Of a DNA stretch of 64,000 bases, positions 15,826 through 24,189 are shown piece after piece; the stretch's first letter is position 1; the number at the start of each line of letters is the position of its first letter. Under the pieces are notes generated by a model. That model ran no database searches and was not told the origin of the DNA. It saw only the letters and a program-made list of their open reading frames with translations. Source of the DNA: Tengunoibacter tsumagoiensis (GTDB lineage: Bacteria; Chloroflexota; Ktedonobacteria; Ktedonobacterales; Ktedonobacteraceae); the NCBI RefSeq assembly GCF_003967535.1, contig NZ_BIFR01000001.1, positions 2,169,001 to 2,233,000 on the forward strand, read 5' to 3'. The translations under genes were made by a program, and so were the position numbers.

Positions 15826-17853
15826 ATGAATCCTGATCAAACTAGAAGTGGTATGACTGTCCACTCGCTGCTGTGGACGAGCCTTCTGATCTCAGCAGGG
15901 GTGCCCGTTGCAGCGATTGGTATTCTGGCAGCGCTCTCTTCTTCTCTGCTCTCAAACCCAACAACATTTGTCTTTAGTGCAATTATTGCAGCTATCGTTG
16001 TATTATTAATTATTATTGTGACCAATTACGTGCTTCAGAGGCAGATTGTTGAGCGTTTTAATTCGGTAAATGATGTCTGTCAGGAGTTTCTCAGTGGCGA
16101 TCGTTCGGTACGCGCTGTGGTAAATGGAGACGATGAGTTTTCCAAGCTCGCGCTGTCACTGAACTTGTTACTGGAGGGGCAGGGATCGTCTGGTGGGGCA
16201 TCGCCAATCGGGTCGATTGGTAGTGACGCTGCGGCTCTACAGGCGCAGATTGAGAAGCTTCTCCAGGAGGTCAGTGCAGTTGGTGATGGAGATCTGCGGG
16301 TACAGGCTGAGGTGACGCCTGATACGCTCGGTGTGCTGGCTGATTCCTTCAACTATATGATTGAAGAGTTGGCGAAGGTTGTGGGTCGTGTTCAATCAAC
16401 GGCTGTGCAGGTAACGAATGCGACCCGTCGTATTCTGGATCGTTCAGCAGAGTTGGCACAAGCAACTGAGACGCAGGTGAAACAGATTGCGCAAACGACT
16501 GAGTCGGTTGAAGCTCTGGCTGTCTTTATTCAGAGCGTGGCCCGTAATGCTCAGATGAGCGTGGAAGCAGCTCAGGATGCGTTGCGTAATGCTGCGAATG
16601 GTCAGCAGGCGGTGCGTCAGACGATCGATGGGATGATGCTGATTCGCGAAAACGTGCAGGAAACCTCAAAGAAAATTAAGCGCCTGGGTGAGCGCTCAAA
16701 CGAAATTGGTGAGATCGTTCGTATCATCGAAGATATCGCTGATCAGACGAACTTGCTGGCTCTTAACGCTGCTATTCAGTCGGCGATGGCTGGTGAGCAT
16801 GGACGCGGTTTTGCGGTCGTTGCCGATGAGATCCGGTTGCTGGCAGAACGTTCGACAGAGTCGACCAAACGTATCGCTACGCTGGTTAAGAGTATTCAGG
16901 GCGATACCTATGAAGCAGTTGTGGCTATGGAAGATAGCACACAAGAGGTGGTGAAGGGATCTCAACTTGCTGATGAAGCCGGTCGTTCGTTGAACTCTAT
17001 CTATACTGCGGTAGAGCGTCAGGCTCAGATGATTGAAAGTATCGCACGCGCTGCTAATGAGCAGACTCCAGTTTCAGAAGGTGTGGCTATTGCGATGGGC
17101 CGTATCTCTGAGATTACACGACAGACGGATGCAGGTACGCAGGAAGCTGCAGTGAGTGTAAGTTATCTGGCAGAACTTTCGGAGCAGCTACGTGCTTCGG
17201 TGTCAACTTTCCGCCTTCCAGATCGTACAAATGACATGCTTGGTTCGTTCTCTCCAATGACATCGATTTCTGAGGTTGGAGATGGGCGTAATAGTCAGCT
17301 CTTCCCAGCAGCAATTGGTGTTGGTTCGGATAATGGTTGGGGTCAGGGATTTAATGGCTTTCCCCCATTGCCAGAGCCAGGGGCGACATCGGCTCCTGTT
17401 ATGGCCTCTCGCCCGGGACAGTTTTCAAATGCATTGCCTCAGGATGCGGGCAAAGGTGGCCAGCAGTTCTCGAATCAGCCATTTTCTGGTCAACCCTTTT
17501 CGAATCAGCCCTATCCAGGTCAGGGAAATTTCGGTGGCCCTCAGTCTTTAATGGGCCAGCAGTTCTTTGGTAATCCGGCAGAGAGCAGTGATCTGGGCTC
17601 GTTCGAGGTTGGACAATCGTATGGCAACGGATTTGGCAGTGGTCAACAGTTTGGATCAAATCCAAACTATGGTGGTCAGCAGCCTTTTGGCGGCCAGCAG
17701 CCTTTTGGCGGTCAGCAGCCTTTTGGTGGTCAGCAGCCTTTTTATCCAGCTAATACACCATCAGACTTCCAACATCCTATACCCAATGGCGGTCCTGTCT
17801 CCCAGCAGGGCGGACAGCCTTCTCGCCCACGGTGGCAGGATCAGAATCAGTAG
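15826..17853 (+). CDS. Methyl-accepting chemotaxis protein (PilJ/PixJ position)
   Basis: A 675-residue transducer. Two membrane helices (about 17-40 and 47-68) are separated by only a few residues, so there is no extracytoplasmic sensor domain. A HAMP-like segment (about 70-118) and a second one (about 140-185) follow, then coiled coil and the signalling tip DQTNLLALNAAIQSAMAGEHGRGFAVVADEI (split: DQTNLLALNAAIQ, then GRGFAVVADEI) near 305-340. From about 475 on, the C-terminus is a Gly/Gln/Pro/Phe-rich disordered tail with GGQQPF repeats. GGAGG precedes the ATG. No GAF domain or phytochrome is present, unlike PixJ, so the input must come from the membrane, the HAMP region or a partner. Confidence 0.9.
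   Translation: MNPDQTRSGMTVHSLLWTSLLISAGVPVAAIGILAALSSSLLSNPTTFVFSAIIAAIVVLLIIIVTNYVLQRQIVERFNSVNDVCQEFLSGDRSVRAVVNGDDEFSKLALSLNLLLEGQGSSGGASPIGSIGSDAAALQAQIEKLLQEVSAVGDGDLRVQAEVTPDTLGVLADSFNYMIEELAKVVGRVQSTAVQVTNATRRILDRSAELAQATETQVKQIAQTTESVEALAVFIQSVARNAQMSVEAAQDALRNAANGQQAVRQTIDGMMLIRENVQETSKKIKRLGERSNEIGEIVRIIEDIADQTNLLALNAAIQSAMAGEHGRGFAVVADEIRLLAERSTESTKRIATLVKSIQGDTYEAVVAMEDSTQEVVKGSQLADEAGRSLNSIYTAVERQAQMIESIARAANEQTPVSEGVAIAMGRISEITRQTDAGTQEAAVSVSYLAELSEQLRASVSTFRLPDRTNDMLGSFSPMTSISEVGDGRNSQLFPAAIGVGSDNGWGQGFNGFPPLPEPGATSAPVMASRPGQFSNALPQDAGKGGQQFSNQPFSGQPFSNQPYPGQGNFGGPQSLMGQQFFGNPAESSDLGSFEVGQSYGNGFGSGQQFGSNPNYGGQQPFGGQQPFGGQQPFGGQQPFYPANTPSDFQHPIPNGGPVSQQGGQPSRPRWQDQNQ
17671..17742 (+). 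repeat. 18-bp tandem repeat x4 in MCP tail
   Basis: Four in-frame copies of an 18-bp unit encoding GGQQPF, with a few silent differences (GGC/GGT). It lies in the disordered C-terminal tail. Confidence 0.9.
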
Positions 17854-17871
17854 AGTGAGTTAAAGTCCTTT

Positions 17872-17924
17872 ATCAGTAAGATCGGGTTGATGCAATAGTA
17901 TTGTAGATGCCAGATCTTACTGAT
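17872..17924. other. Stem-loop between MCP and CheA genes
   Basis: A perfect 12-bp inverted repeat (ATCAGTAAGATC / GATCTTACTGAT) enclosing a smaller CAAT-AGT-ATTG hairpin. No U-tract follows, so it is more likely an mRNA processing or stability element within the operon than a full terminator. Confidence 0.5.
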
Positions 17925-18023
17925 TCGTAAATGTTCGAGGTGAGCGTATTCTCTCTTTGAAGAGCTGTGAAGAGCTGTTCCTGGCTACGCTTGCCTCCAT
18001 TAAGTTAAGTGAGTACGCGCAGC

Positions 18024-21000
18024 ATGTCGAATACATTTGATAAACTATCCGTCCTCGATTCGTTTATCGAAGAGGTGAATAGCTATTTGCCAGAAATCGA
18101 GGCGAATCTCGAACGTCTGGCGCAGTCACCTGGCGACATGGATGCCCTCGAAGGAACCTACCGCCGCACTCACACTATTGGCGGCGCTGCTTCCATGATG
18201 GATTTTCCTGGCCTGGCCCACGTTGCCCACGGTATGGAAGACATTCTAGCTGATGCATTGGATGGGTTAGTCACTCTTGATGGACCTGCCCATGGCCTTT
18301 TGCAGCGTTCTCTTGGTCGCTTGCATCAACTTTTGGAGGGTGTTCGCAATGGCATAGACGAAGAGTCTGTGATTGCGGAAGATGATGCAGATTATACAAG
18401 TTATCGTGCGTTAATAGAGGCCGCATCGGCTCCTGTTATGGAGGAGAGGCAGCCCACCGCGCATGAGATGCCAACTGCACCATTTGCATCCGCTTCACCA
18501 CCGCCATTCCTTGAGCAGCCAGGTGTTATGCCCTCTGCGATGCCATCGTTTGATGAAGTCTTGGCTTCCTTCCGGACTCCAGTTGTTCAGCCTGGGGAAG
18601 ACGTAGCCTGGCCTGAAGACCCTGTGTCATTAGCACCAGAGCCTGTAACCCCGTTTGTTTCGCCTTCGTCTGAACCTCCTTTTTCAGGCGGATTCAATGA
18701 AAACTCAACGATCTGGAATGCGTTTTCATCAAGTGCCTTAGATGCTTTAGTGGCATCGACACAGCGACAGCCCGAAGTTGCTCCCTCTCCAGCCTGGGAT
18801 CTCTCTTCATTCTCTGCTCCTCAGCCAGTTCAGGAAGATGAGTATGAACTTCCTCTTGTCCAGAATGCCCAGAGCGAGCAAAGTTACTATCCAAATGCCC
18901 AGAACGAGCAAAGTTACTATCCAAATGCTCAGAATGAGCAAAGCTACTATCCAAATACCCAGAGCGAGCAAAGCTACTATCCAAATACCCAGAGCGAGCA
19001 AAGCTACTATCCAAATGCTCAGAACGAGCAAAGCTACTATCCAAATGCCCAGAATGAGCAAAGCTATCATCCGAATGCTCAGAGCGAGCAAAGCTACTAC
19101 TCTTATGAGGAGCCAGAGTATGCTCAGCAAGAGCTTGCAGAGCTCAGGCCTTCGCAGGCTCTTGTGCAGAACCTTTCTCCTCTCTATCAAGATTTGCAGA
19201 GAGACGCTCAGACGCTTGATGCTCAACTCTCTTCATTACGCAGTGTAGTTACTCAATTACGCGATACGATGTCGATTATTGAGGAACAGCGTGGAGAATT
19301 TAAGGGTTTCTTAAATGGCTCTAAGGATGCTCTTGATCGAATGGAGACCTGGGCTGGACAGGCTATGGGATTGAATCTTCGCAATAGCCCTGAACAGGTG
19401 CGGCGTTATCTTCCTCTTTCAGTAATGTGGGTTTCTAATAGCAAGTTAAAGAAGGTTCTTGATCAGCTTAACCAGATTACTGCTGGGGTGGGGGTAAATG
19501 ATGAGCAGATGAGCTCAACGTTGCAGCAATTGCAGCAGTCAATTCAAGCATGTGGGGAGACGTTCCAGCAGTTACAGGAAGTACCAGCCTTGCGGCAAGA
19601 TGCAGGTTGGGGCCCCTGGGAGATGCGCGTTGCCCGAGATAATGAGTCGATTCGTGAGAGGGTGACGTTTGAGCGGCAAGGGGATCTGGCTGCTATTCGT
19701 GCTGAGATTGAAGCAAATGTGCGCGAGGAGCTGCGTCACGAGCGAAATGCTTCTATTTCGCGGGCTGAACTGGAAGCACAGATCCGTGAAGAGGTGCGGC
19801 AGGAGTTCCGAGAACAACAGATTTTACAGACTCCACCTCCCCATACTTCAGGGGTTGTAAGCCAGGATGTCTTGCGTGAGTTAGAGGCGCGCATCCGTAG
19901 CGAGGTTGAGATTCAGGTCCGTCAAGAATTTTTAAAGCAGATTATGACGAATGAGGCTGATGGGGCTTCTCAGCATCGTGCTGTGAATCAGACGACGACG
20001 AATGTGATTGATCGCTCTCATGATGCGATTCCTGCCACTCCATCGGTTGTTCCATCACAACAGATACCGGCAGCCAGAACACCTCTTCCTACTCCTTCTT
20101 CGAAGAAATCGACGGCGGCTCCCTCGACTGTTACCACCTATAGTGGTGATATTGGTGAAGAGGCTGCTGAGATTTTTCGTCTAGAGGCTGAAGAGCATCT
20201 CCAGACCATTAGCATGAGGGTCGCGGCTCTGGAGAAGGACCCCAATAATCGAGAACTGATTCAGGGGATTCGTCGCGCTACACATACCCTTAAGGGTGCG
20301 GCTGCGATGATGAATTTCCGAGCGATTGCTGATCTGTGCCATATCTCTGAAGATCTGCTTGATACGATTATGGAAGGCACGATGTTGATCACGCCTGCCA
20401 TCCTGAGTATTATTCTTGATACTGCCGAGACACTGGATATTTTGATTACTGGTCGTGGCAACGATCCTGCTGATGAGATGGCTCGTGTACGCGTGCTTCA
20501 ACATCGGTATGCTGATCTGTTAGGAGAGCAGGGGATTGCTCTTCATGCGATTGATAGCGATCTTGAGGTTGAGTCGGTTGAGGATAACGACGACGAAGAG
20601 GCGGCTCCGGTCGCCAGCGTGGTCTCAGGTGGGGCCGAAGGTGGGACAGCTCGTACAGCACAACCAGACTTGAGTGTCCGGGTGCGTCTGCAACGGTTGG
20701 ATGAATTGGTTAACCTCTTTGGTGAGCTATTAGTTAATCGTAGTGTTCTCGAAGAACGCATTCAACGTCTTGTTCGTCTGGTCGCTGATGTAGGTGTCAG
20801 TAGTGATCGCTTAGGCGATGTGGGTCAGAAGCTAGAGAGCAGGTTTGAAGCGGCCACTCTACCCAGCGGACGTTCGGTACAGGTTATGCCTGGAGAAGGA
20901 AATCAGAGTATGGCTCTGACAAGCTCTCCCAACCATGTCGCTTTAAATGGGAAAAACACTCCCGCTCACTTCTCCGAATTCGATGAACTCGAGCTGGATC

Positions 21001-22658
21001 GTTATACCGAGTTCCACCAGCTGGCTCGTGGTCTAAGCGAAGGTATTTCGGACATGGCGACCCTGAGCACTGAGATGGATACCATTATTCGTGAATGTGA
21101 AAGTGTGTTTGCGCGTGAAAACCGGCTCAGCACAACCTTCCAGGATCGTTTGATGAAAGCTCGTCTGGTTCCTCTCTCTACAATGGCACCGCGCCTCTAT
21201 CGTACTGGTCGCGCAGTAGCTTTGAAGCAGGGGAAAGATTTCGAGTTCCTATTAGAAGGCGAGACAACCGAGGTTGATCGGACGGTTTATGAAGAGATCG
21301 CAGGGCCTCTGCTGCATCTTATTCGTAACGCAGTCAATCATGCGCTAGAGAGGCCAGAGGTTCGTATCCAAAGGGGCAAAAATCCTCGCGGACAGATCAA
21401 GCTGTCAGCTGCGTATGAAGGGAACCAGATTGTGATCACGGTGCGTGACGATGGAACTGGTCTGAATCATGAGAAGATTCGTCAGTCTGCTATTGCGCGT
21501 GGCTTGATCCGAGCTGATCAACAGTTATCTGAGGGTGATCTGGTTTCGTTGATCTTCCATCCTGGTTTCTCGACCGCAGAGTCTCTGAGTGAGGAGAGTG
21601 GGCGCGGCGTAGGACTGGATGTGGTACGGGATAGTGTCTCACGACTGCGTGGCATCCTGGCTGTAGAGTCAAGCCCGGGTCATGGAACCGCCTTTACAAT
21701 GACCTTCCCCACCAGCCTGGCTATCCAGAGCGTAATGATGGTTAAAGTTGGTGGCCAACAGTTTGGTATTCCAACGGTACACGTAGAATCTATTGGGCGT
21801 CTGGATAACTTTAAACGGAGCACTATTGGTGGGCAACCAGCAGTGGTGGTGCGTAACGATCTCTATCCATTGCATCTGTTGGCTCCCTACCTCTCGTTAC
21901 CAGCGAATGAGGTATTGGATGATAAAGCTCAGATGTTGCTCGTGAATGCTGGCGGGTATCGTGTCGCACTGGTGATTGATGAAATCATTGGTAAGTCCGA
22001 TATTGTGATGAAGAACCTTGGACCACATCTGCGAGAAGTTCATGGTATTGCCGGAGCAACGGTTCTTGGTAATGGACGTGTCGTGCTGATCCTGGAGTTG
22101 AATGGCTTGCTCTCGGAGCGCGCAAAAAGCGTAGAGATCGCCAATGCCCTTTCGGCTCGACGGGATGCTGCCAATGTCCCTGTGAATGCCGCCACAGTTC
22201 GGCAGCGTGTGGACGTTTCAGCTAACCGTAAGGCATCTGCAATCTCCAAGCCTCCTGTTCAGGCCGCAGCTACTCCACCACGTGGGAAACATATCCTGGT
22301 TGTGGATGATAGCCCGAGCGTTCGCCGTGTCGTCAGCAGTATGCTGAAGCAGCATGGTTGGGAAGTGCAGATGGCTCGTGATGGTGTCGAGGCTCTTGAG
22401 ATGATCTCTGCTGAGACGCCAGCCGCTGTCTTGCTGGATATTGAGATGCCACGTATGGATGGCTACGAGCTGACTTCTACGGTGCGTGCGCAGGAGCAGT
22501 ATCGAACCTTGCCTTTGATTGTTTTGACCTCTCGAGCGGCTGCAAAGCACCAGCAACGCGCTATCGCGTTGGGTGCGAGTGCCTATGTAGTGAAGCCTTA
22601 TCAGGATGAGGAATTGCTGAATACCATTAAAGCGCTCGTCTACGGTACTGCACGCTAA
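18024..22658 (+). CDS. CheA-type hybrid histidine kinase with REC domain (PilL/PixL-like)
   Basis: About 1544 residues. Order: first HPt (about 1-120, HTIGGAASMM with H50); long Pro/Glu-rich disordered linker with eight 10-residue repeats (about 281-360); coiled coil (about 370-640); second HPt (ATHTLKGAAAMMNF); CheA dimerisation segment (LQRLDELVNLFGELLVNRS); HATPase with IRNAVNHALERPE and GVGLDVVRD; CheW-like domain (SVMMVKVGGQQFGIP); C-terminal receiver (HILVVDDSPSVRRVV, LLDIEMPRMDGYE, YVVKPY). Two HPt domains plus REC is the PilL/PixL/ChpA plan used for type IV pilus motility rather than flagella. The frame opens at a GTG (18009); I prefer the ATG at 18024, but no clear ribosome binding site decides. 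No cheB or cheR is nearby. Confidence 0.92.
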   Translation: MSNTFDKLSVLDSFIEEVNSYLPEIEANLERLAQSPGDMDALEGTYRRTHTIGGAASMMDFPGLAHVAHGMEDILADALDGLVTLDGPAHGLLQRSLGRLHQLLEGVRNGIDEESVIAEDDADYTSYRALIEAASAPVMEERQPTAHEMPTAPFASASPPPFLEQPGVMPSAMPSFDEVLASFRTPVVQPGEDVAWPEDPVSLAPEPVTPFVSPSSEPPFSGGFNENSTIWNAFSSSALDALVASTQRQPEVAPSPAWDLSSFSAPQPVQEDEYELPLVQNAQSEQSYYPNAQNEQSYYPNAQNEQSYYPNTQSEQSYYPNTQSEQSYYPNAQNEQSYYPNAQNEQSYHPNAQSEQSYYSYEEPEYAQQELAELRPSQALVQNLSPLYQDLQRDAQTLDAQLSSLRSVVTQLRDTMSIIEEQRGEFKGFLNGSKDALDRMETWAGQAMGLNLRNSPEQVRRYLPLSVMWVSNSKLKKVLDQLNQITAGVGVNDEQMSSTLQQLQQSIQACGETFQQLQEVPALRQDAGWGPWEMRVARDNESIRERVTFERQGDLAAIRAEIEANVREELRHERNASISRAELEAQIREEVRQEFREQQILQTPPPHTSGVVSQDVLRELEARIRSEVEIQVRQEFLKQIMTNEADGASQHRAVNQTTTNVIDRSHDAIPATPSVVPSQQIPAARTPLPTPSSKKSTAAPSTVTTYSGDIGEEAAEIFRLEAEEHLQTISMRVAALEKDPNNRELIQGIRRATHTLKGAAAMMNFRAIADLCHISEDLLDTIMEGTMLITPAILSIILDTAETLDILITGRGNDPADEMARVRVLQHRYADLLGEQGIALHAIDSDLEVESVEDNDDEEAAPVASVVSGGAEGGTARTAQPDLSVRVRLQRLDELVNLFGELLVNRSVLEERIQRLVRLVADVGVSSDRLGDVGQKLESRFEAATLPSGRSVQVMPGEGNQSMALTSSPNHVALNGKNTPAHFSEFDELELDRYTEFHQLARGLSEGISDMATLSTEMDTIIRECESVFARENRLSTTFQDRLMKARLVPLSTMAPRLYRTGRAVALKQGKDFEFLLEGETTEVDRTVYEEIAGPLLHLIRNAVNHALERPEVRIQRGKNPRGQIKLSAAYEGNQIVITVRDDGTGLNHEKIRQSAIARGLIRADQQLSEGDLVSLIFHPGFSTAESLSEESGRGVGLDVVRDSVSRLRGILAVESSPGHGTAFTMTFPTSLAIQSVMMVKVGGQQFGIPTVHVESIGRLDNFKRSTIGGQPAVVVRNDLYPLHLLAPYLSLPANEVLDDKAQMLLVNAGGYRVALVIDEIIGKSDIVMKNLGPHLREVHGIAGATVLGNGRVVLILELNGLLSERAKSVEIANALSARRDAANVPVNAATVRQRVDVSANRKASAISKPPVQAAATPPRGKHILVVDDSPSVRRVVSSMLKQHGWEVQMARDGVEALEMISAETPAAVLLDIEMPRMDGYELTSTVRAQEQYRTLPLIVLTSRAAAKHQQRAIALGASAYVVKPYQDEELLNTIKALVYGTAR
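18864..19103 (+). repeat. 30-bp minisatellite x8 inside the CheA gene
   Basis: Eight in-frame 30-bp copies encode N-(A/T)-Q-(N/S)-E-Q-S-Y-(Y/H)-(P/S). Units differ by only a few bases, which suggests recent slippage or recombination. The array lies in the disordered linker between the first HPt and the coiled coil. Confidence 0.95.
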
Positions 22659-22745
22659 CATAGAATCTCTGTGTTATGTGCACGCTAACATAGAACCTCT
22701 GTAGTATAAACATACAAAACATATGTTTATACTACAGAGGTTCTA
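22651..22745. repeat. Direct repeat and 24-bp perfect hairpin after CheA
   Basis: A 22-base direct repeat (22651-22672 and 22681-22702, one mismatch) begins inside the last codons of the CheA gene. The second copy runs into a perfect 24-bp inverted repeat (22691-22714 with 22722-22745) with loop CAAAACA. No U-tract follows. It may be the operon terminator or a decayed palindromic element. Confidence 0.75.
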
Positions 22746-22785
22746 CTGGAGTCTGGATGCAGATTTTCCAAGGAGTCTTTTATCT

Positions 22786-22995
22786 ATGGGTGTCGAACGC
22801 GCGGTAACGCTCTGGTATATTCAACGGCAATTTATACTGGAAGAGATTGCACTCTTACAGGCACAGCAAGATAGTTTGATCGCTCCATCAACCGGGAATG
22901 CGAGTCAGGCTGATGGAGAGTTGCATGCACAATTGCTAAAAGCAATGGCAAAATTACGAGCTTTAGGACCCTGCCCTAAGCCCATGATGGGCTAA
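22786..22995 (+). CDS. Small hypothetical protein
   Basis: A 69-residue soluble, helical protein (GVERAVTLWYIQRQFILEEIALLQAQQ ... LLKAMAKLRALGPCPKPMMG; quoted in part). The open frame reaches 22723 inside the hairpin, but AAGGAG at 22769-22774 fixes the ATG at 22786. I do not recognise the family. Its stop overlaps the convergent leuB stop by four bases. Heptad-like hydrophobic spacing suggests a short coiled coil. Confidence 0.6.
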   Translation: MGVERAVTLWYIQRQFILEEIALLQAQQDSLIAPSTGNASQADGELHAQLLKAMAKLRALGPCPKPMMG

Positions 22996-24122
22996 AGTGA
23001 GAGCTGCACCAGGGCATCAACAATTCTTTGACCCATCTCCTGCGTTCCTACTAAGGTTTTCCCCTCTTCTTTCAGATCTTCCGTTCGGTAGCCAGCTTTA
23101 ATAACATGACTGACAGCCGTCTCTATGGCATAGGCTTCCTTCTCCAGACCTAACGAGTAGCGCAGTAGTAGAGCGGCTGAGAGAATAGTTGCAATTGGAT
23201 TGGCTTTATCCTGACCAGCAATATCAGGGGCTGACCCATGAATAGGCTCATAGAGGCCAAATTGTCCATGTTCCGTGCGGCGCGTTCCCAGGCTGGCAGA
23301 TGGAAGCATGCCCATTGATCCCGCCAGCATGGAGGCCTCATCGGTGAGAATATCGCCAAAGAGATTCTCCGTCACAATGACATCGAAGGCTGTGGGACGG
23401 CGAATGAGATGCATCGCACAGGCATCGACGAGCAGATGCTCAAAGGTAATATCAGGATAGTCCGCTGCCACACGTTCTGCAACACGGCGCCAGAGAACAG
23501 AAGAGCTTAAAACATTGGCTTTGTCAACCGACGTCACCTTTTTGCGGCGACCACGTGCAATCTCAAATGCCATCCGAATGATGCGCTCAATCTCTGCTTC
23601 GGTATAGAGAAGGGTATCAATTGCCTCTAAGCCATGCTCAGTCTGGCGAATTTCACTTGGTTTGCCCGGCACTGGAGGCTCTAGATGTCCATAATAAAGC
23701 CCGCCAGTAAGCTCGCGTACAACCACCAGATCAGTCCCATCTAAGACTTCAGGTTTAATGGTTGAGGCATTGAGAAGTTCAGCATACGTCTGAACAGGAC
23801 GCAGGTTGGCAAAGAATTGTAAGCCTTTGCGGAGCTTAAATAGCGCCTGCTCTGGTTTTACTTTCGGCTGTTGTCCATAGTAGGTAGGAAGAGCTCCAAC
23901 TGCGCCGAACAGAATGGCGTGGCTCTGTTGACAGAGCGCAAGAGTAGCTTCTGAAATTGCTTCACCCTCAGCTTCGATGGCGGCTACACCAACTAATCCA
24001 TGTTGAAAGGTGAAGGTATGATGATAGCGTTCACCAATGATCTGTAAGACCTGGACCGCTTGTTTGACAATCTCCGGCCCAATTCCATCACCGGGCAAGA
24101 CTGTAAGCGTATAATTTCCCAC
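22992..24122 (-). CDS. leuB: 3-isopropylmalate dehydrogenase
   Basis: A 376-residue NAD-dependent dehydrogenase that oxidises and decarboxylates 3-isopropylmalate in leucine synthesis. Hallmarks: LPGDGIGPEIV at the start, ALFKLRKGLQFFANLRPV, VRELTGGLYYG, TSVDKANVLSSS, DACAMHLIRRP, VIVTENLFGDILTDEASM and LYEPIHGSAPDIAGQ. These are LeuB rather than tartrate or isocitrate dehydrogenase signatures. The start is a GTG. It is the last of three minus-strand genes after a sugar isomerase and a Gfo/Idh/MocA dehydrogenase (gaps of 53 and 67 bases), away from any other leucine gene. Confidence 0.93.
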   Translation of the reverse strand: MGNYTLTVLPGDGIGPEIVKQAVQVLQIIGERYHHTFTFQHGLVGVAAIEAEGEAISEATLALCQQSHAILFGAVGALPTYYGQQPKVKPEQALFKLRKGLQFFANLRPVQTYAELLNASTIKPEVLDGTDLVVVRELTGGLYYGHLEPPVPGKPSEIRQTEHGLEAIDTLLYTEAEIERIIRMAFEIARGRRKKVTSVDKANVLSSSVLWRRVAERVAADYPDITFEHLLVDACAMHLIRRPTAFDVIVTENLFGDILTDEASMLAGSMGMLPSASLGTRRTEHGQFGLYEPIHGSAPDIAGQDKANPIATILSAALLLRYSLGLEKEAYAIETAVSHVIKAGYRTEDLKEEGKTLVGTQEMGQRIVDALVQLSL

Positions 24123-24189
24123 GATGTTTCTAAGCCTTTCTGTCTGTCAGCAGAAGAAGGCTCTTCTGCTGACATGGTTCTGTATTGCC

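Noticed and set aside
18694..19248. Repetitive frames on both strands across the CheA minisatellite
   Set aside because: The 30-bp repeat keeps all frames open; they are shadows of the CheA linker.
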